NCBI GenBank assembly: GCA_938002965.1
Contig: CALKZY010000032.1
Coordinates: 1-64,000, forward strand
DNA from: an uncultured Acidimicrobiales bacterium
Lineage (GTDB): Bacteria; Actinomycetota; Acidimicrobiia; Acidimicrobiales; SZUA-35
Length of the DNA: 64,000 nt
Reading direction: 5' to 3'
Shown: piece after piece, positions 44,400-53,362 of the stretch
Position numbering within the stretch: the first letter of the stretch is position 1
Layout of the letters: each line of letters opens with the position of its first letter
Position numbers and translations under genes: made by a program
Notes under the pieces: model-generated
Told to the model about the DNA's origin: nothing
Seen by the model: only the letters and a program-made list of their open reading frames with translations
Database searches by the model: none

Positions 44400-44438
44400 A
44401 CTGTTTGACCTGACCAGGTTGGTCGAGGCGCCCACGAC

Positions 44439-46553
44439 ATGAAACTCTTCTCCCACAAGTCCCGTCCGGTACACATGGGGCCCTATCCCCTGGAGCAACT
44501 TCCGCGCCTCGATGACCCCACGGCAGCGCAAGCGACCATCGGCGGTTCCCGGCCGGTTGAGCCTCGGGCCGAAGGCACCTACAGCGCCGGCCACGCCTAC
44601 CAGCTCTACATCGACCTGTTCAACGAGCAGCGGACCGGCGAAGTGTCCGAACCGGCACCCATTCCCGACGACCCAACCGAGCGAGCCAACAACCTCAAAG
44701 CTGGCCTCTACTTCCTCGACGCCGACATGGTCGGCTGTGGCATCATTCCGACTGACGCGTGGACCGCTAGTCCTCCCGACAGCGAGAATACCGGCCACCA
44801 CTACGCCGTGGTCACTCTGGTGGCCCACACTCGGATCGTAGGCCGAGACCAACCGGGCGACGAGTGGATCGACGGGACCCGCCAGGTCAACGCCGACCTT
44901 CGGGCGGCCGAGCTTTCGGTGCTAACCGCCGGCTACATCCGCCGTCTCGGTTTCGCCGCCACCGCCCATACGCCAACGGCAACCGACCTTGATCTTGATC
45001 GGGTCGCTCTGCAAGCCGGCGTCATCGAAGCGGCTGGAGGCAAGCTACTGGTGCCATACCTTGACGGTGGGTTCTCGCTGTCAGTTGTCTCCACCGCCAT
45101 GGAGATCACGCCCGACGGCCCGTTGGCCCGGCGTAGCCTGCTGGCATCGCTGCGCTCGACCCGGTCGATGGGTTGGCTGTTGGGCCGAGGGGGCACCAAG
45201 GCTCGAATCGGCCGTCTCAACGGCGACCACCGACCGCTGCACATGGGCCGCTACCCAATGGAAAAAATCAAGCGGGTGCCGGAAGCAACCACCCTGATCA
45301 TTCCCGACGAGGTGAAACGGGTACCGGTGCGGGCCGGTGGTTTCCCTCGGGCCGCCCACGGCGATATGGGCCCGAAGTTCCAGGCCGACGTCAAGGTCTT
45401 CGCCTACAAGACCCCGCAGTCGCAAACCTACATTCAACAAATCGCTTCGATGACTCCTCATCAGGACGGTCCGGTGGCAGACGATGTCGCCCCAGGCAGC
45501 ACCGACCCCGACCACAATGCCGACGCCCTCAAAGCGCTTGCCTACCATCTGGGCGGCGACATGGTCGGGATGTGTGAAGTACCCGAATACGCCTGGTACT
45601 CACACAACGGCAAGGGCGAGGAAATCACCCCCCGCCACCGCTACGGCGTGGTCATCCTGCTCGATCAGGGCTACGAAACCATGGAAGGCGCCAGCGGCGA
45701 CGACTGGGTGTCCGGCGCCCAGTCAATGCGGGCCTACATGAGGGGGGCGCAGATAGCCGGCATCATGGCCGAGCATCTTCGCTCACTCGGCCACAGCGCC
45801 CGCAGCCATACCAACCGCGACTCCGAGGTGCTCCACATTCCTCTGGTACTAGAGGCCGGGTTGGGCGAGATGAGTCGGATCGGCGAACTGGTACTCAACC
45901 CCTTTGTCGGGCCACGATTCAAATCGGTTGTCCTGACCACCGACATGCCACTCACCCCCGATCTCAAGATTGACTTCGGGCTCCAAGACTTCTGCAACAA
46001 GTGCACCAAGTGCGCACGGGAGTGCCCGTGCGGGGCCATCCCCTTCGACGACAAGATCATGTTCAACGGCTACGAGACTTGGAAACCCGACGTCGAGAAG
46101 TGCACCAAGTACCGGCTGGGCAACCTGAAAGGCTCGGCCTGCGGGCGCTGTATGAAGACCTGCCCGTACAACATCGAGGGCGTCCTGGCCGAACGGGTCT
46201 TCCTCTGGTCGGCCATCAAGTTGCCGTTCACCCGACGGTGGATCGCCAACCTCGACGACAAGGTCGGCAAAGGTTCCATCAACCCTAGTAAGAAGTGGTG
46301 GTGGGATTTGGAGTGGAAGGACGGTCGCACCATCGAGCCGGAGAAGGGCACCAACGCCCGCCAACTGGACCTCGGTCGTGGGCGCCTTGCCGAACGCCAA
46401 AAGGTCGCCATCTATCCCCCGGAAGTTCTGCCGGCCGGGGACAATCAGGGTGTACCGGTGAAGTTGGTTCGCAAGGAGGCGATCGAGCGATACGCCACCG
46501 CCGAGCGCCCGGCTGCCGCCAGAAAGCGATCAGCAAAGGTCGCTCGCCGTTGA
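44439..46553 (+). CDS. cytoplasmic, internally duplicated reductive dehalogenase
   Basis: The 704-residue protein is a B12/iron-sulfur enzyme of the RdhA group. Residues 1-250 and 265-515 repeat each other (HMGPYPLE/HMGRYPME, DADMVGCGIIP/GGDMVGMCEVP, HHYAVVTLV/HRYGVVILL). Then come two ferredoxin-type clusters: Cys519, 522, 525 and 529 (CNKCTKCARECP), and Cys555, 568, 571 and 575. There is no Tat signal and no RdhB anchor gene, unlike respiratory dehalogenases. Length, lack of signal and the N-terminal pseudo-duplicate match, from memory, the catabolic type known from Nitratireductor NpRdhA, which removes halogen from phenols in oxygen-tolerant bacteria. The halogenated substrate and the reductase partner are unknown. 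Confidence 0.88.
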   Translation: MKLFSHKSRPVHMGPYPLEQLPRLDDPTAAQATIGGSRPVEPRAEGTYSAGHAYQLYIDLFNEQRTGEVSEPAPIPDDPTERANNLKAGLYFLDADMVGCGIIPTDAWTASPPDSENTGHHYAVVTLVAHTRIVGRDQPGDEWIDGTRQVNADLRAAELSVLTAGYIRRLGFAATAHTPTATDLDLDRVALQAGVIEAAGGKLLVPYLDGGFSLSVVSTAMEITPDGPLARRSLLASLRSTRSMGWLLGRGGTKARIGRLNGDHRPLHMGRYPMEKIKRVPEATTLIIPDEVKRVPVRAGGFPRAAHGDMGPKFQADVKVFAYKTPQSQTYIQQIASMTPHQDGPVADDVAPGSTDPDHNADALKALAYHLGGDMVGMCEVPEYAWYSHNGKGEEITPRHRYGVVILLDQGYETMEGASGDDWVSGAQSMRAYMRGAQIAGIMAEHLRSLGHSARSHTNRDSEVLHIPLVLEAGLGEMSRIGELVLNPFVGPRFKSVVLTTDMPLTPDLKIDFGLQDFCNKCTKCARECPCGAIPFDDKIMFNGYETWKPDVEKCTKYRLGNLKGSACGRCMKTCPYNIEGVLAERVFLWSAIKLPFTRRWIANLDDKVGKGSINPSKKWWWDLEWKDGRTIEPEKGTNARQLDLGRGRLAERQKVAIYPPEVLPAGDNQGVPVKLVRKEAIERYATAERPAAARKRSAKVARR

Positions 46554-46579
46554 TGGCCTTGCCCGCCTAGATCGGCAAA

Positions 46580-47827
46580 TCAAACTGGCGGAAGCCGCTG
46601 CGGCACGATCAGAGCGAATCGGGCGCCTCCGAGTGGGCTGACCGCCAAGGTAAGAGAACCACCGACGCGGTCCACATCGGCCTTGGCGATAGCCAGGCCC
46701 AAGCCGGCGCCCCCGTCGCTGCGAGACCGGCCGGCGTCGGGTCGGTAGAAGCGTTTGAACACGTGCTCCCACTCATGCTCCGGGATTCCGGGCCCGTCGT
46801 CATCGACAATGATTGTTACCGCGTCGGACGAGACATTCACCGACAACTCAACTTCGTCGTCGTGGTAGCGCAAGGCATTGGCGACCAAGTTGGCCAACGC
46901 TCGGGTCACATCGGGGACAAGAACCTTCTGTTCCCGTTCATCCAACACCGGCATCGTCACCCCGGCATGATCAGCAATAGCCAAGACGTCGGACAACGGG
47001 CGATCCGGTTGGTCGTGCACCTGACCTTCGTCCAGAGCAGCCAGGGTCAGTAAGTCGTCGACCAGAGTCGTTAGTCGGTCGGTCTGAGCCTGAACCGATT
47101 CCGCCAACTCCGCCGCGTCACCACCCGCCGGTTGCCCGGCGTGCCGTAGTGCGTACTCGGCGTCAGCGGTCAGCACCATTAACGGGCTACGCAGCTCGTG
47201 GGAGGCGTCGGACACGAAACGACGACGCTCGTCGTCGGCGGTTCGAAGCTTCGCCAGCATGGCGTTGAAGGTCGACGCCAGTTCGGACAATTCATCGTCA
47301 GCTGTGCCAACCGGCAGCAATTCAGACGCCGGGTCGGCGGCGATGGCCTCGGCTTGTTCCCGTAGGCGACGAACGGGAGCCAACGCCTGGTTAACCACCA
47401 CCCAGGTGATGACTCCGACGATCAGCCCGGTCAGCAGAATCGAGATCCACAAACCAGACCGAATGGTGGCCAGGGTGGAGTCGATCTGCTGGGTGGAGAC
47501 CACACCGACCAGTGCCAGAATGTCGTCGCGATCGCTGAACCGGATCACCCGTACAGTCCCAGGCTCGACTTCCGGGATAGCACGACCGGCTTCGATGACC
47601 CGCACGCTGGCGTCCACACGAAAGCTGGCCGACGGCCGCACCGGGCCATCGGACTCAATGGAGGCCTCGACCTCGTCGAGCCGATCGTTCAACAGGTCCA
47701 GCTGCGACTGCCGGGTGAAGTCGACCACGCTTAGATAGCCGATTGTTGCCACCACGCTGAGCAGTGCGACGGTGCAGAAGGCCGAGGCCAGCGCAATCCG
47801 GCTTCGAATACCGCTGTTCATTTGCAC
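46580..47827 (-). CDS. two-component sensor histidine kinase (second system)
   Basis: The 415-residue kinase has a first membrane helix (about 12-35), an extracytoplasmic domain of about 85 residues, a second helix (SGLWISILLTGLIVGVITWV), a HAMP-like linker with NQALAPVRRLREQAEAI, a dimerisation box SDASHELRSPL with phospho-acceptor His210, and an ATPase domain (NLVANALRYH, DDDGPGIPEHEWEHVFKRF, GGAGLGLAIAK). It is encoded 18 bp after its response regulator. Signal unknown; the divergent secreted acidic protein at 48703 is a plausible target or ligand-sensing partner. Confidence 0.93.
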   Translation of the reverse strand: MQMNSGIRSRIALASAFCTVALLSVVATIGYLSVVDFTRQSQLDLLNDRLDEVEASIESDGPVRPSASFRVDASVRVIEAGRAIPEVEPGTVRVIRFSDRDDILALVGVVSTQQIDSTLATIRSGLWISILLTGLIVGVITWVVVNQALAPVRRLREQAEAIAADPASELLPVGTADDELSELASTFNAMLAKLRTADDERRRFVSDASHELRSPLMVLTADAEYALRHAGQPAGGDAAELAESVQAQTDRLTTLVDDLLTLAALDEGQVHDQPDRPLSDVLAIADHAGVTMPVLDEREQKVLVPDVTRALANLVANALRYHDDEVELSVNVSSDAVTIIVDDDGPGIPEHEWEHVFKRFYRPDAGRSRSDGGAGLGLAIAKADVDRVGGSLTLAVSPLGGARFALIVPQRLPPV

Positions 47828-47845
47828 CCACTGGTCATCTACGCC

Positions 47846-48511
47846 TCATTCGGGGGTAGTCGCCAGTTGGAAGCCGACCCCGCGGGTATTGGTGATGGTT
47901 CCAGCCCCAAGCTTTTTACGCAGACGGTTGATGTAGACGTCGACCGAGCCAGGGTCTCCATCGAAATCCAGACCCCATGCCGATCTGATGATCTCCTGGC
48001 GGCTCACCGCGGCACCGGCGGCGACGACAAGTACGTACAGCACCTCGGCTTCCTTCTTGGTAAGGGGTACCTCGTCGTCACTGACCCAGCACCGGTTGCC
48101 CGCCAAGTCGAATCGGATCTCGCCGTGGGTAAGTTCGTTGGTCGACGAGCCACCGGATCGTCGCACTGCTGCTCGGAGACGGGCGGCCAGAACGTTGATT
48201 TGCACCGGCTTGGTGAGGAAGTCGTCAGCCCCCATGTCGAGTAGGTCAACTTGGTCTAAGTCACCGCTCTTAGCGGTCAGAACTACGACTGGGGTCTCGT
48301 CGTTTCTGGCCCGCATGCGTTCACAAACCTGGTAGCCGGTAAGTTCGGGCAGCAACAGGTCAAGCACCACGACGTCAATCTCTCCCTCGGTCACTCGCCA
48401 CAGGCCGTCTACACCGTTGATGGCCACCTCAACCGAGAACCCTTCAACCTCGAGTCCGCGGGAAACGACTCGGGCGATATCCGGATCGTCCTCTATGAGC
48501 AGAACTCGCAT
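47846..48511 (-). CDS. OmpR-family response regulator (second system)
   Basis: The 221-residue regulator has the receiver acidic pair (EDD at 7-9), phospho-acceptor Asp51 (VVVLDLLLPEL), LTAKSG and LTKPVQINVLA with the conserved Lys, then an OmpR-type winged helix (VPLTKKEAEVLYVLV, SVDVYINRLRKKLG, RGVGFQLA). The start at 48511 is supported by a TACCGT box 6 nt upstream. It is co-transcribed with the kinase gene and divergent from the secreted protein at 48703, with direct repeats between. Confidence 0.93.
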   Translation of the reverse strand: MRVLLIEDDPDIARVVSRGLEVEGFSVEVAINGVDGLWRVTEGEIDVVVLDLLLPELTGYQVCERMRARNDETPVVVLTAKSGDLDQVDLLDMGADDFLTKPVQINVLAARLRAAVRRSGGSSTNELTHGEIRFDLAGNRCWVSDDEVPLTKKEAEVLYVLVVAAGAAVSRQEIIRSAWGLDFDGDPGSVDVYINRLRKKLGAGTITNTRGVGFQLATTPE

Positions 48512-48517
48512 AATTCA

Positions 48518-48523
48518 ACGGTA
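48518..48523 (-). promoter_or_regulatory. putative leaderless -10 box of the second response regulator
   Basis: On the minus strand TACCGT lies 6 nt before the ATG at 48511; a TTTAGC element lies 17 bp further upstream (48546-48541) as possible -35 box. Confidence 0.45.
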
Positions 48524-48564
48524 GTCCCCTCGGACGAGCCGCTAAAGGCCTGGGCTCGAAGGCT

Positions 48565-48596
48565 GTTAAGACCCGGTTCAGATCGGTTCGGGTTCA
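48565..48596. promoter_or_regulatory. possible response-regulator operator with 10-11 bp direct repeats
   Basis: GTTAAG (48565), GTTCAG (48576) and GTTCGG (48586) follow each other with periods of 11 and 10 bp, and a further GGTTCA lies at 48591. Direct repeats on one helix face are the usual target of OmpR/PhoB-type regulators. They lie between the divergent regulator gene and the secreted protein gene. Confidence 0.4.
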
Positions 48597-48702
48597 ATTC
48601 AGGAAGCGAAGGTCACACTCGCAGAGCTGGTCAAATCGGTCAACCGACCGGGATCCAGCACCAGTTCAGCACACCACTACAAGAAACTTGAGAGGAACGC
48701 TC

Positions 48703-49263
48703 ATGCGATTGACCAAATCCGTACCAACAGCAGCCATTGCCCTGATCGCCCCGATCGGCGTCGGCTATGCCATCACCGCCAGCGCCGCTGTCGGCGCAGG
48801 TGGCGGCGGCGAACCCCACGAAGTAGACCAGTTCACCACCGATGGCTACGTCATCGACCGGGAACAGTCCGACGGGCTGCCGGCCACCGTTGTCGTCACC
48901 GACGCCGACGGAGACATTGTGGGCCCCAACGACTATGACGACCTTCCCCAGGAGGTCGCCGACCTGCTGAACGAGGTGTCAGACGACGAATGGGAACCTG
49001 TCGACTCGTTCGGCCTCGAAGGGGCGTGGAACGTGGACGGTGATGAGCCGTGTTACAACCCGATCGAACCGGGCGGTGACATCACGACAACTGGCGACGA
49101 AGGAGCTTTCCACATGGCCCTCGACATCGACGGCCAGTGGATCCAGGAACCGGTGTACTTCAGTCCAGACGCTATGCCAAGCGATGATGTGCTATACGAC
49201 GCAAGCCAACGCGGAGCTGCATTTGAGCTCGATGGCGCCCAACCGTTGGAACCCTGCGACTAG
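48703..49263 (+). CDS. secreted acidic protein of unknown function
   Basis: The ATG at 48703 is preceded by GAGAGGAAC, and the following KSVPTAAIALIAPIGVGYAI is a Sec signal peptide ending near SASA; an upstream ATG at 48688 is less likely. The 186-residue product is rich in Asp and Glu (DADGDIVGPNDYDDLPQEV, NEVSDDEWEPVDSFG), with two cysteines (DEPCYNPIEP, LEPCD). The Asp-rich stretches might bind Ca2+, but no EF-hand or repeat consensus is complete. It is divergent from the two-component operon 46580-48511 and shares a regulatory region with it. Confidence 0.72.
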   Translation: MRLTKSVPTAAIALIAPIGVGYAITASAAVGAGGGGEPHEVDQFTTDGYVIDREQSDGLPATVVVTDADGDIVGPNDYDDLPQEVADLLNEVSDDEWEPVDSFGLEGAWNVDGDEPCYNPIEPGGDITTTGDEGAFHMALDIDGQWIQEPVYFSPDAMPSDDVLYDASQRGAAFELDGAQPLEPCD

Positions 49264-49340
49264 GACCCCCGACTCGTTATCAGCGGTAACGGCAGGCGTC
49301 GACGCTCGGGCAACCGAGCTCGGCGTCTGCCTCGGCGCGT

Positions 49341-49664
49341 TCAGACCCATCGACGTTCTTGTTGTCGCCCGAGCTGCAGGCGCCGTGGCCTTCTCGTCAT
49401 CGCTCTTGCACTGATTTTGCTGAGTCGATCGGACACTCCAAATCCCAGCGGCGCATCGACCAAGTAGTGATTGCGCCAGCCACGGCGCTGGACACGAACG
49501 TAGCCGTCATTTTGAAGGTCACTGAGAGTTCCGTGAACCCGTCCCTCGGTGACGCCGACCTGTTTGGCTATCTGCCGTTGCAGAAGATCGGGATCTCGGT
49601 AGGGGGCGAGCAGCACATGGGCGTGGCTAGTCAGAAACGTCCAACTGCGTTCCGGCTTTCTCAT
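49341..49664 (-). CDS. small winged-helix regulator (first paralogue)
   Basis: The 107-residue protein has a compact winged-helix domain: SWTFLTSHAHVLLAPYRDP, QRQIAKQVGVTEGRVHGTL as recognition helix, and DGYVRVQRRGWRNHYLV as wing. It is about 45% identical by eye to the protein at 56840 over 70 residues. Its C-terminal 30 residues are basic and differ from the paralogue, perhaps from 3' decay. The family resembles MarR/ArsR-like regulators common in archaea and actinobacteria. It lies at the left border of the cation-transport island, transcribed away from the antiporter gene. Confidence 0.78.
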   Translation of the reverse strand: MRKPERSWTFLTSHAHVLLAPYRDPDLLQRQIAKQVGVTEGRVHGTLSDLQNDGYVRVQRRGWRNHYLVDAPLGFGVSDRLSKISARAMTRRPRRLQLGRQQERRWV

Positions 49665-49837
49665 CGGGCCCTCTCCTCAATCTGGCTGTTAGGCGCCGAC
49701 ACCTGCCAGGATCGGTTCGGAGGCGGCCACCGGGTGGCTACGACCAGCCAGAGAGACGATGTGTCCATTGCCCTCACCCTCGGAGGGTTGGCAGGCTGCA
49801 GCGGCGAGGGCGGCTCCAGAACCCATCCAGGTGCTTT

Positions 49838-50946
49838 CTATCGGGACACCATCTGCTGAGATCGAGGTCCGCCTTGACCTCGGCGATGGACAGCGACGGC
49901 GACGACGGTGACGGTGACGGTGACGGTGACAAGCGTGAGGGGAACCACGAAGAAGACCATGACAAAGCCAAAGCGATCAGCCACCTTGTGCCCAGTGGCA
50001 TCAACAACCAAGAACAGCATGTACGCCACGTAGTAGGCCACGAAAACGGCCCCTTCCCACCGGTCGAGCCGTTTGTCCCACAGCACCATCGGAAGACAGG
50101 CAAACGCCGCCGCTACCAAAATCGGAATGTCCAACCCCACCGCGTCCGGGCCCACAACCAATCCCTCACCGGCCGCCAAACCACCTGCCGCCAGGACCAG
50201 CAGGATGTTGAAGATGTTCGAGCCGACGGCGTTGCCGACCACAGATGCCGCTCACCTCGCATGACGGCGATACCGGTGGTGGCAATTTCCGGCGCCGATG
50301 TCCCCAGAGCCACAATCGACAGGCCAACGATCAACTCCGGAACCCCAAGGAACCTGGCGACCCCCTCGGCCCCTGACACTACGAACTGGGCGGACAGCAC
50401 CAGAAGAGCAACGCCAAAGGCCACAGAACCGATGTCGACTAGAAGATGACGCTCACCTTTCTGCCCTACCACTGACTCGACCGTTGATGCTTGACCTCCG
50501 GCCGATGAACGCAACGTCCAGCCGACGAAGATGATGAGTGACCCCACGAGCACGGCACCGTCGAGTCGATCCAGCTTCTCATCAAAAGACAGAACCAGCA
50601 GAGCGGCCGATGCCCCGATCATGACAGGTATGTTAATTCTAACCATCCGGCTTGCGACCGTGATGGCCCCCAAGGAGGCGGTCAAACCGAGCACCAGCAA
50701 CACATTGGCGATGTTCGAGCCGATGATCGAGCCAACCGCCAACGGGGCGTCGTCGACGGCCAGGGACTGGAACACCACCGCCAACTCTGGAGCGCTGGTG
50801 CCGGCAGCCACAATCGTCAGGCCGACGACGCTGGGAGCCAAACCTATACGAAGGCCAAGCCGGGACGCCCCTCCAACCACGAGACTTCCGCCCGTCAGCA
50901 AACCAACCAGGCCAACCAAGAACGACACTATCGAGGTCAATATCAT
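49838..50946 (-). pseudogene. CaCA-family Ca2+/Na+ antiporter with one-base frameshift
   Basis: The first frame (from 50946) encodes the N-terminal repeat with alpha-1 motif (VGLTIVAAGTSAPELAVVFQ, AVGSIIGSNIANVLLVLGL) and the start of the second repeat (GLSIVALGTSAPEIATTG). After RGERHL the family pattern jumps to the next frame at 50242: VVGNAVGSNIFNILLVLAAG, followed by the remaining helices. Adding one base between 50242 and 50243 rejoins the two into a YrbG-like protein of about 369 residues with ten or eleven helices. Both diagnostic GTSAPE and GSNI motifs are intact. It is either a recently broken gene, a site of programmed shifting (no slippery sequence is seen), or an assembly error. 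Confidence 0.87.
49904..49930. repeat. hexanucleotide tandem repeat in the antiporter gene
   Basis: GACGGT is repeated four and a half times (49904-49930). On the coding strand it gives an alternating Val-Thr stretch in the last membrane segment of the antiporter. Such a tract can vary in copy number without shifting the frame. Confidence 0.75.
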
Positions 50947-51037
50947 CTGTACCTCACCTCAAGACGTCTAGCGGCACGCCGCCCACACCGAAACCCCTGC
51001 CTCGACCCTCTCGACTCGGACAAGACCCAACAATAGA

Positions 51038-51093
51038 CACCTATCATTGTTTATAGCATTTTAGTTGTGCTTTTAGTGATATAGCTTTATCGT
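51038..51093 (+). promoter_or_regulatory. AT-rich promoter region of the mnh operon with repeated motif
   Basis: The 70 bp before mnhA are the most AT-rich stretch in the window. TATAGC(A/T)TTT occurs twice (from 51052 and from 51080), and CACCTAT lies at 51038-51044. A TTGTGC (51065-51070), 17 bp, TATCGT (51088-51093) promoter would start transcription at the ATG at 51101, another leaderless arrangement. The same CACCTAT and TATAGCTTTT elements recur upstream of the regulator gene at 57142. Confidence 0.5.
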
Positions 51094-51100
51094 AACTGAC

Positions 51101-53362
51101 ATGCTCTGGCTTCTCCTTGCGGCTCACATCGTTGGCGTCGCCGCTGCCGCCATTGCCGGCCGACGTGGCATGCGGACAGGCCTATTGGTAGCCGCCATTG
51201 CCCCTGCGGCCACCACGCTCGTCGCTGTGTCGGATCTCGTTTCATCCAGGCCCGATCGGCGGGGCGAGCTTGAATGGGTCCCGGGTCTCGACCTGAACCT
51301 GAACTTTCGGACCGATGACCTAGCCCTGATGATGACCTTGCTGGTCTCCGGCATCGGAGCGCTCGTCTTCGTCTACGCCGCCGGATACTTTTCCCCCGAC
51401 GCTTCCGGGTCGAGCAGATTTCCAGCCTCGCTACTGGCTTTCTCGACATCGATGCTCGGCCTGGTCTGGGCAGACTCGATCTGGACCCTCTTCATCTTCT
51501 GGGAACTGACGTCGGTCACATCCTTTCTGCTGGTCGGGCACAAGAATACTGACCTAATCGTCGCCACCGCCGCCCGCCGAGCACTGTTAATCACCGGAGG
51601 CGGCGGCCTGGTACTCCTGGCCGGGCTGTTGGTGCTAAGCGGAGACATCGGCTCCACGCTCAGCGACCTGACCCCGGTAACCGGAACATCCGCCACCGTG
51701 GCGGCAATCCTCATCCTCATCGGCGCCGCAACCAAGTCCGCTCAAGTTCCGTTTCATGTCTGGCTACCGGGAGCAATGGCAGCCCCCACCCCGGTCAGCG
51801 CATATCTGCACTCGGCCACGATGGTGAAGGCCGGGGTGCTGATCGTGGCAGTCCTGGGACCGGCGTTCGCCGGGGTCGCCGCCTGGAAGTGGCTTGGCCT
51901 TGGATTTGGCGCACTATCGATGTTGTGGGGGGCCATCGGCGCTCTACGTCATCGTGACGCAAAGCTAATTCTCGCCTGGGGCACCGTTTCACAGCTGGGC
52001 CTGCTCATCACGCTGCTGGCGCTGGGGTCGGCGAAGGCGGTGTTCGCCGCCGTTTCACTCCTGTTCGCCCATGCCTTGTTCAAAGCTGCGCTATTTCTTG
52101 TGGTCGGAGAAGTCGATGTTCGCACCGGAACCCGAAACATTGACGAACTGCACGGGCTGGCTCGATCAATGCCGCTGGCCTGCGCCGTTGCGACCGCCGC
52201 CGGGCTGTCGATGGCGGGTGTACCGCCTCTGCTTGGCTTCATGGCCAAAGAAGCAGCAATCGAAGCGGTGCTCGATGCACCACACCTGGCAGGGCTCATC
52301 GCCACTGTCGCTGTCATCGGCGGTTCTGTCCTCACCGTGGCCTACACCGTTCGGTTCCTGATCGGAGTGTTCGGCCCTGGTCCGCCAACCGAGACAGCCC
52401 CCACCAAAGTCGCTCCATTGCGCCCGGCTATGACGGTCCCGGCGGTAGTGCTGGGACTGGCCGGCTTCGTCGGCTATGTCGCCGCAGGTACCGTCACCTC
52501 ACTCGTCGGGCCGGCCGCCATCGAGCTTAAATCCGACGCAAGTACCTATTCCCTCATTCGCTGGCCGGGCCTAAAGACGGCGTTCGTTGTGTCTATCGCC
52601 ATCGTGGCCAGTGGCACGGGCCTCGGCTTGCTGCTGAGTCGTTGGACGGGTTCGATTCCTCGACCGGTGGGAGCTGACGCAGCGGACGCATCCATCGACG
52701 GAGTCTTGGCCTTTGCTCCCCAATTCACCGGCCGCGTCCAGCACGGTTCATTGCCCGTCTACCTGGCCACGATGGGAACGACGGCTGGCCTTGCCGCCCT
52801 ACCATTTGTCGTCGACCTCTCGACCGATCATCTGGTGCTGTGGGACAACCCCATTCAAGGTGTTCTGGCGGTCGCTATTGTGGCTTCGGCGGCGGCAGGC
52901 GTCGTCGTCCGCTCTCGCTTGGGAGCGGCGCTAACCCTCGGCGCGGTCGGCATCGGCGTTTCGGCGTTGTTCGTCAACCACGGCGCCCCTGACTTGGCCC
53001 TGACCCAACTACTGGTGGAGACGATTATAGTCGTCGGCTTCGTTCTCGGGCTCGGACACCTCTCACGCCGCTTTCCTAAGAAGAGCGGCTCGTGGCGGGC
53101 TGCCCGTATGGCCATGTCGCTCGCCGGCGGTCTGGTTGTGATGGCCGGTCTTGCCGCAGCGTCGGCCGCACCGGCCGGCACGGCTCCGATCAGTCAACTG
53201 GCAGAGACAGCGGTCAGCGAAGGAGGCGGTAGTAACGTCGTGAACGTAATCCTTACCGACACGCGAGCCCTCGATACCCTGGGCGAAGTAGTGGTTCTGG
53301 CCACGGTGGCAATTGGCATTCTGGCGCTTGCGCGGATACGCCAAATGGAAGCGGCAACATGA
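51101..53362 (+). CDS. mnhA: Mrp/Mnh cation antiporter subunit A
   Basis: The 753-residue protein has about twenty membrane helices and the MrpA/NuoL features: WTLFIFWELTSVTSFLLVGH with the conserved Glu, TKSAQVPFHVWLPGAMAAPTPVSAYLH around residue 210, and HSATMVKAG. The C-terminal MrpA-specific part (VQHGSLPVYLATMG, HGAPDLALTQLLVETIIVV) is complete. Subunit A, with D, forms the proton/sodium path of the multi-subunit Na+/H+ antiporter, used in pH and salt homeostasis. Its 3' end overlaps mnhB by 4 nt. Confidence 0.95.
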   Translation: MLWLLLAAHIVGVAAAAIAGRRGMRTGLLVAAIAPAATTLVAVSDLVSSRPDRRGELEWVPGLDLNLNFRTDDLALMMTLLVSGIGALVFVYAAGYFSPDASGSSRFPASLLAFSTSMLGLVWADSIWTLFIFWELTSVTSFLLVGHKNTDLIVATAARRALLITGGGGLVLLAGLLVLSGDIGSTLSDLTPVTGTSATVAAILILIGAATKSAQVPFHVWLPGAMAAPTPVSAYLHSATMVKAGVLIVAVLGPAFAGVAAWKWLGLGFGALSMLWGAIGALRHRDAKLILAWGTVSQLGLLITLLALGSAKAVFAAVSLLFAHALFKAALFLVVGEVDVRTGTRNIDELHGLARSMPLACAVATAAGLSMAGVPPLLGFMAKEAAIEAVLDAPHLAGLIATVAVIGGSVLTVAYTVRFLIGVFGPGPPTETAPTKVAPLRPAMTVPAVVLGLAGFVGYVAAGTVTSLVGPAAIELKSDASTYSLIRWPGLKTAFVVSIAIVASGTGLGLLLSRWTGSIPRPVGADAADASIDGVLAFAPQFTGRVQHGSLPVYLATMGTTAGLAALPFVVDLSTDHLVLWDNPIQGVLAVAIVASAAAGVVVRSRLGAALTLGAVGIGVSALFVNHGAPDLALTQLLVETIIVVGFVLGLGHLSRRFPKKSGSWRAARMAMSLAGGLVVMAGLAAASAAPAGTAPISQLAETAVSEGGGSNVVNVILTDTRALDTLGEVVVLATVAIGILALARIRQMEAAT

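Noticed and set aside
44329..44438. Cobalamin riboswitch upstream of the reductive dehalogenase
   Set aside because: The 110-bp gap is too short for a full element and no B12-box-like sequence was recognised.
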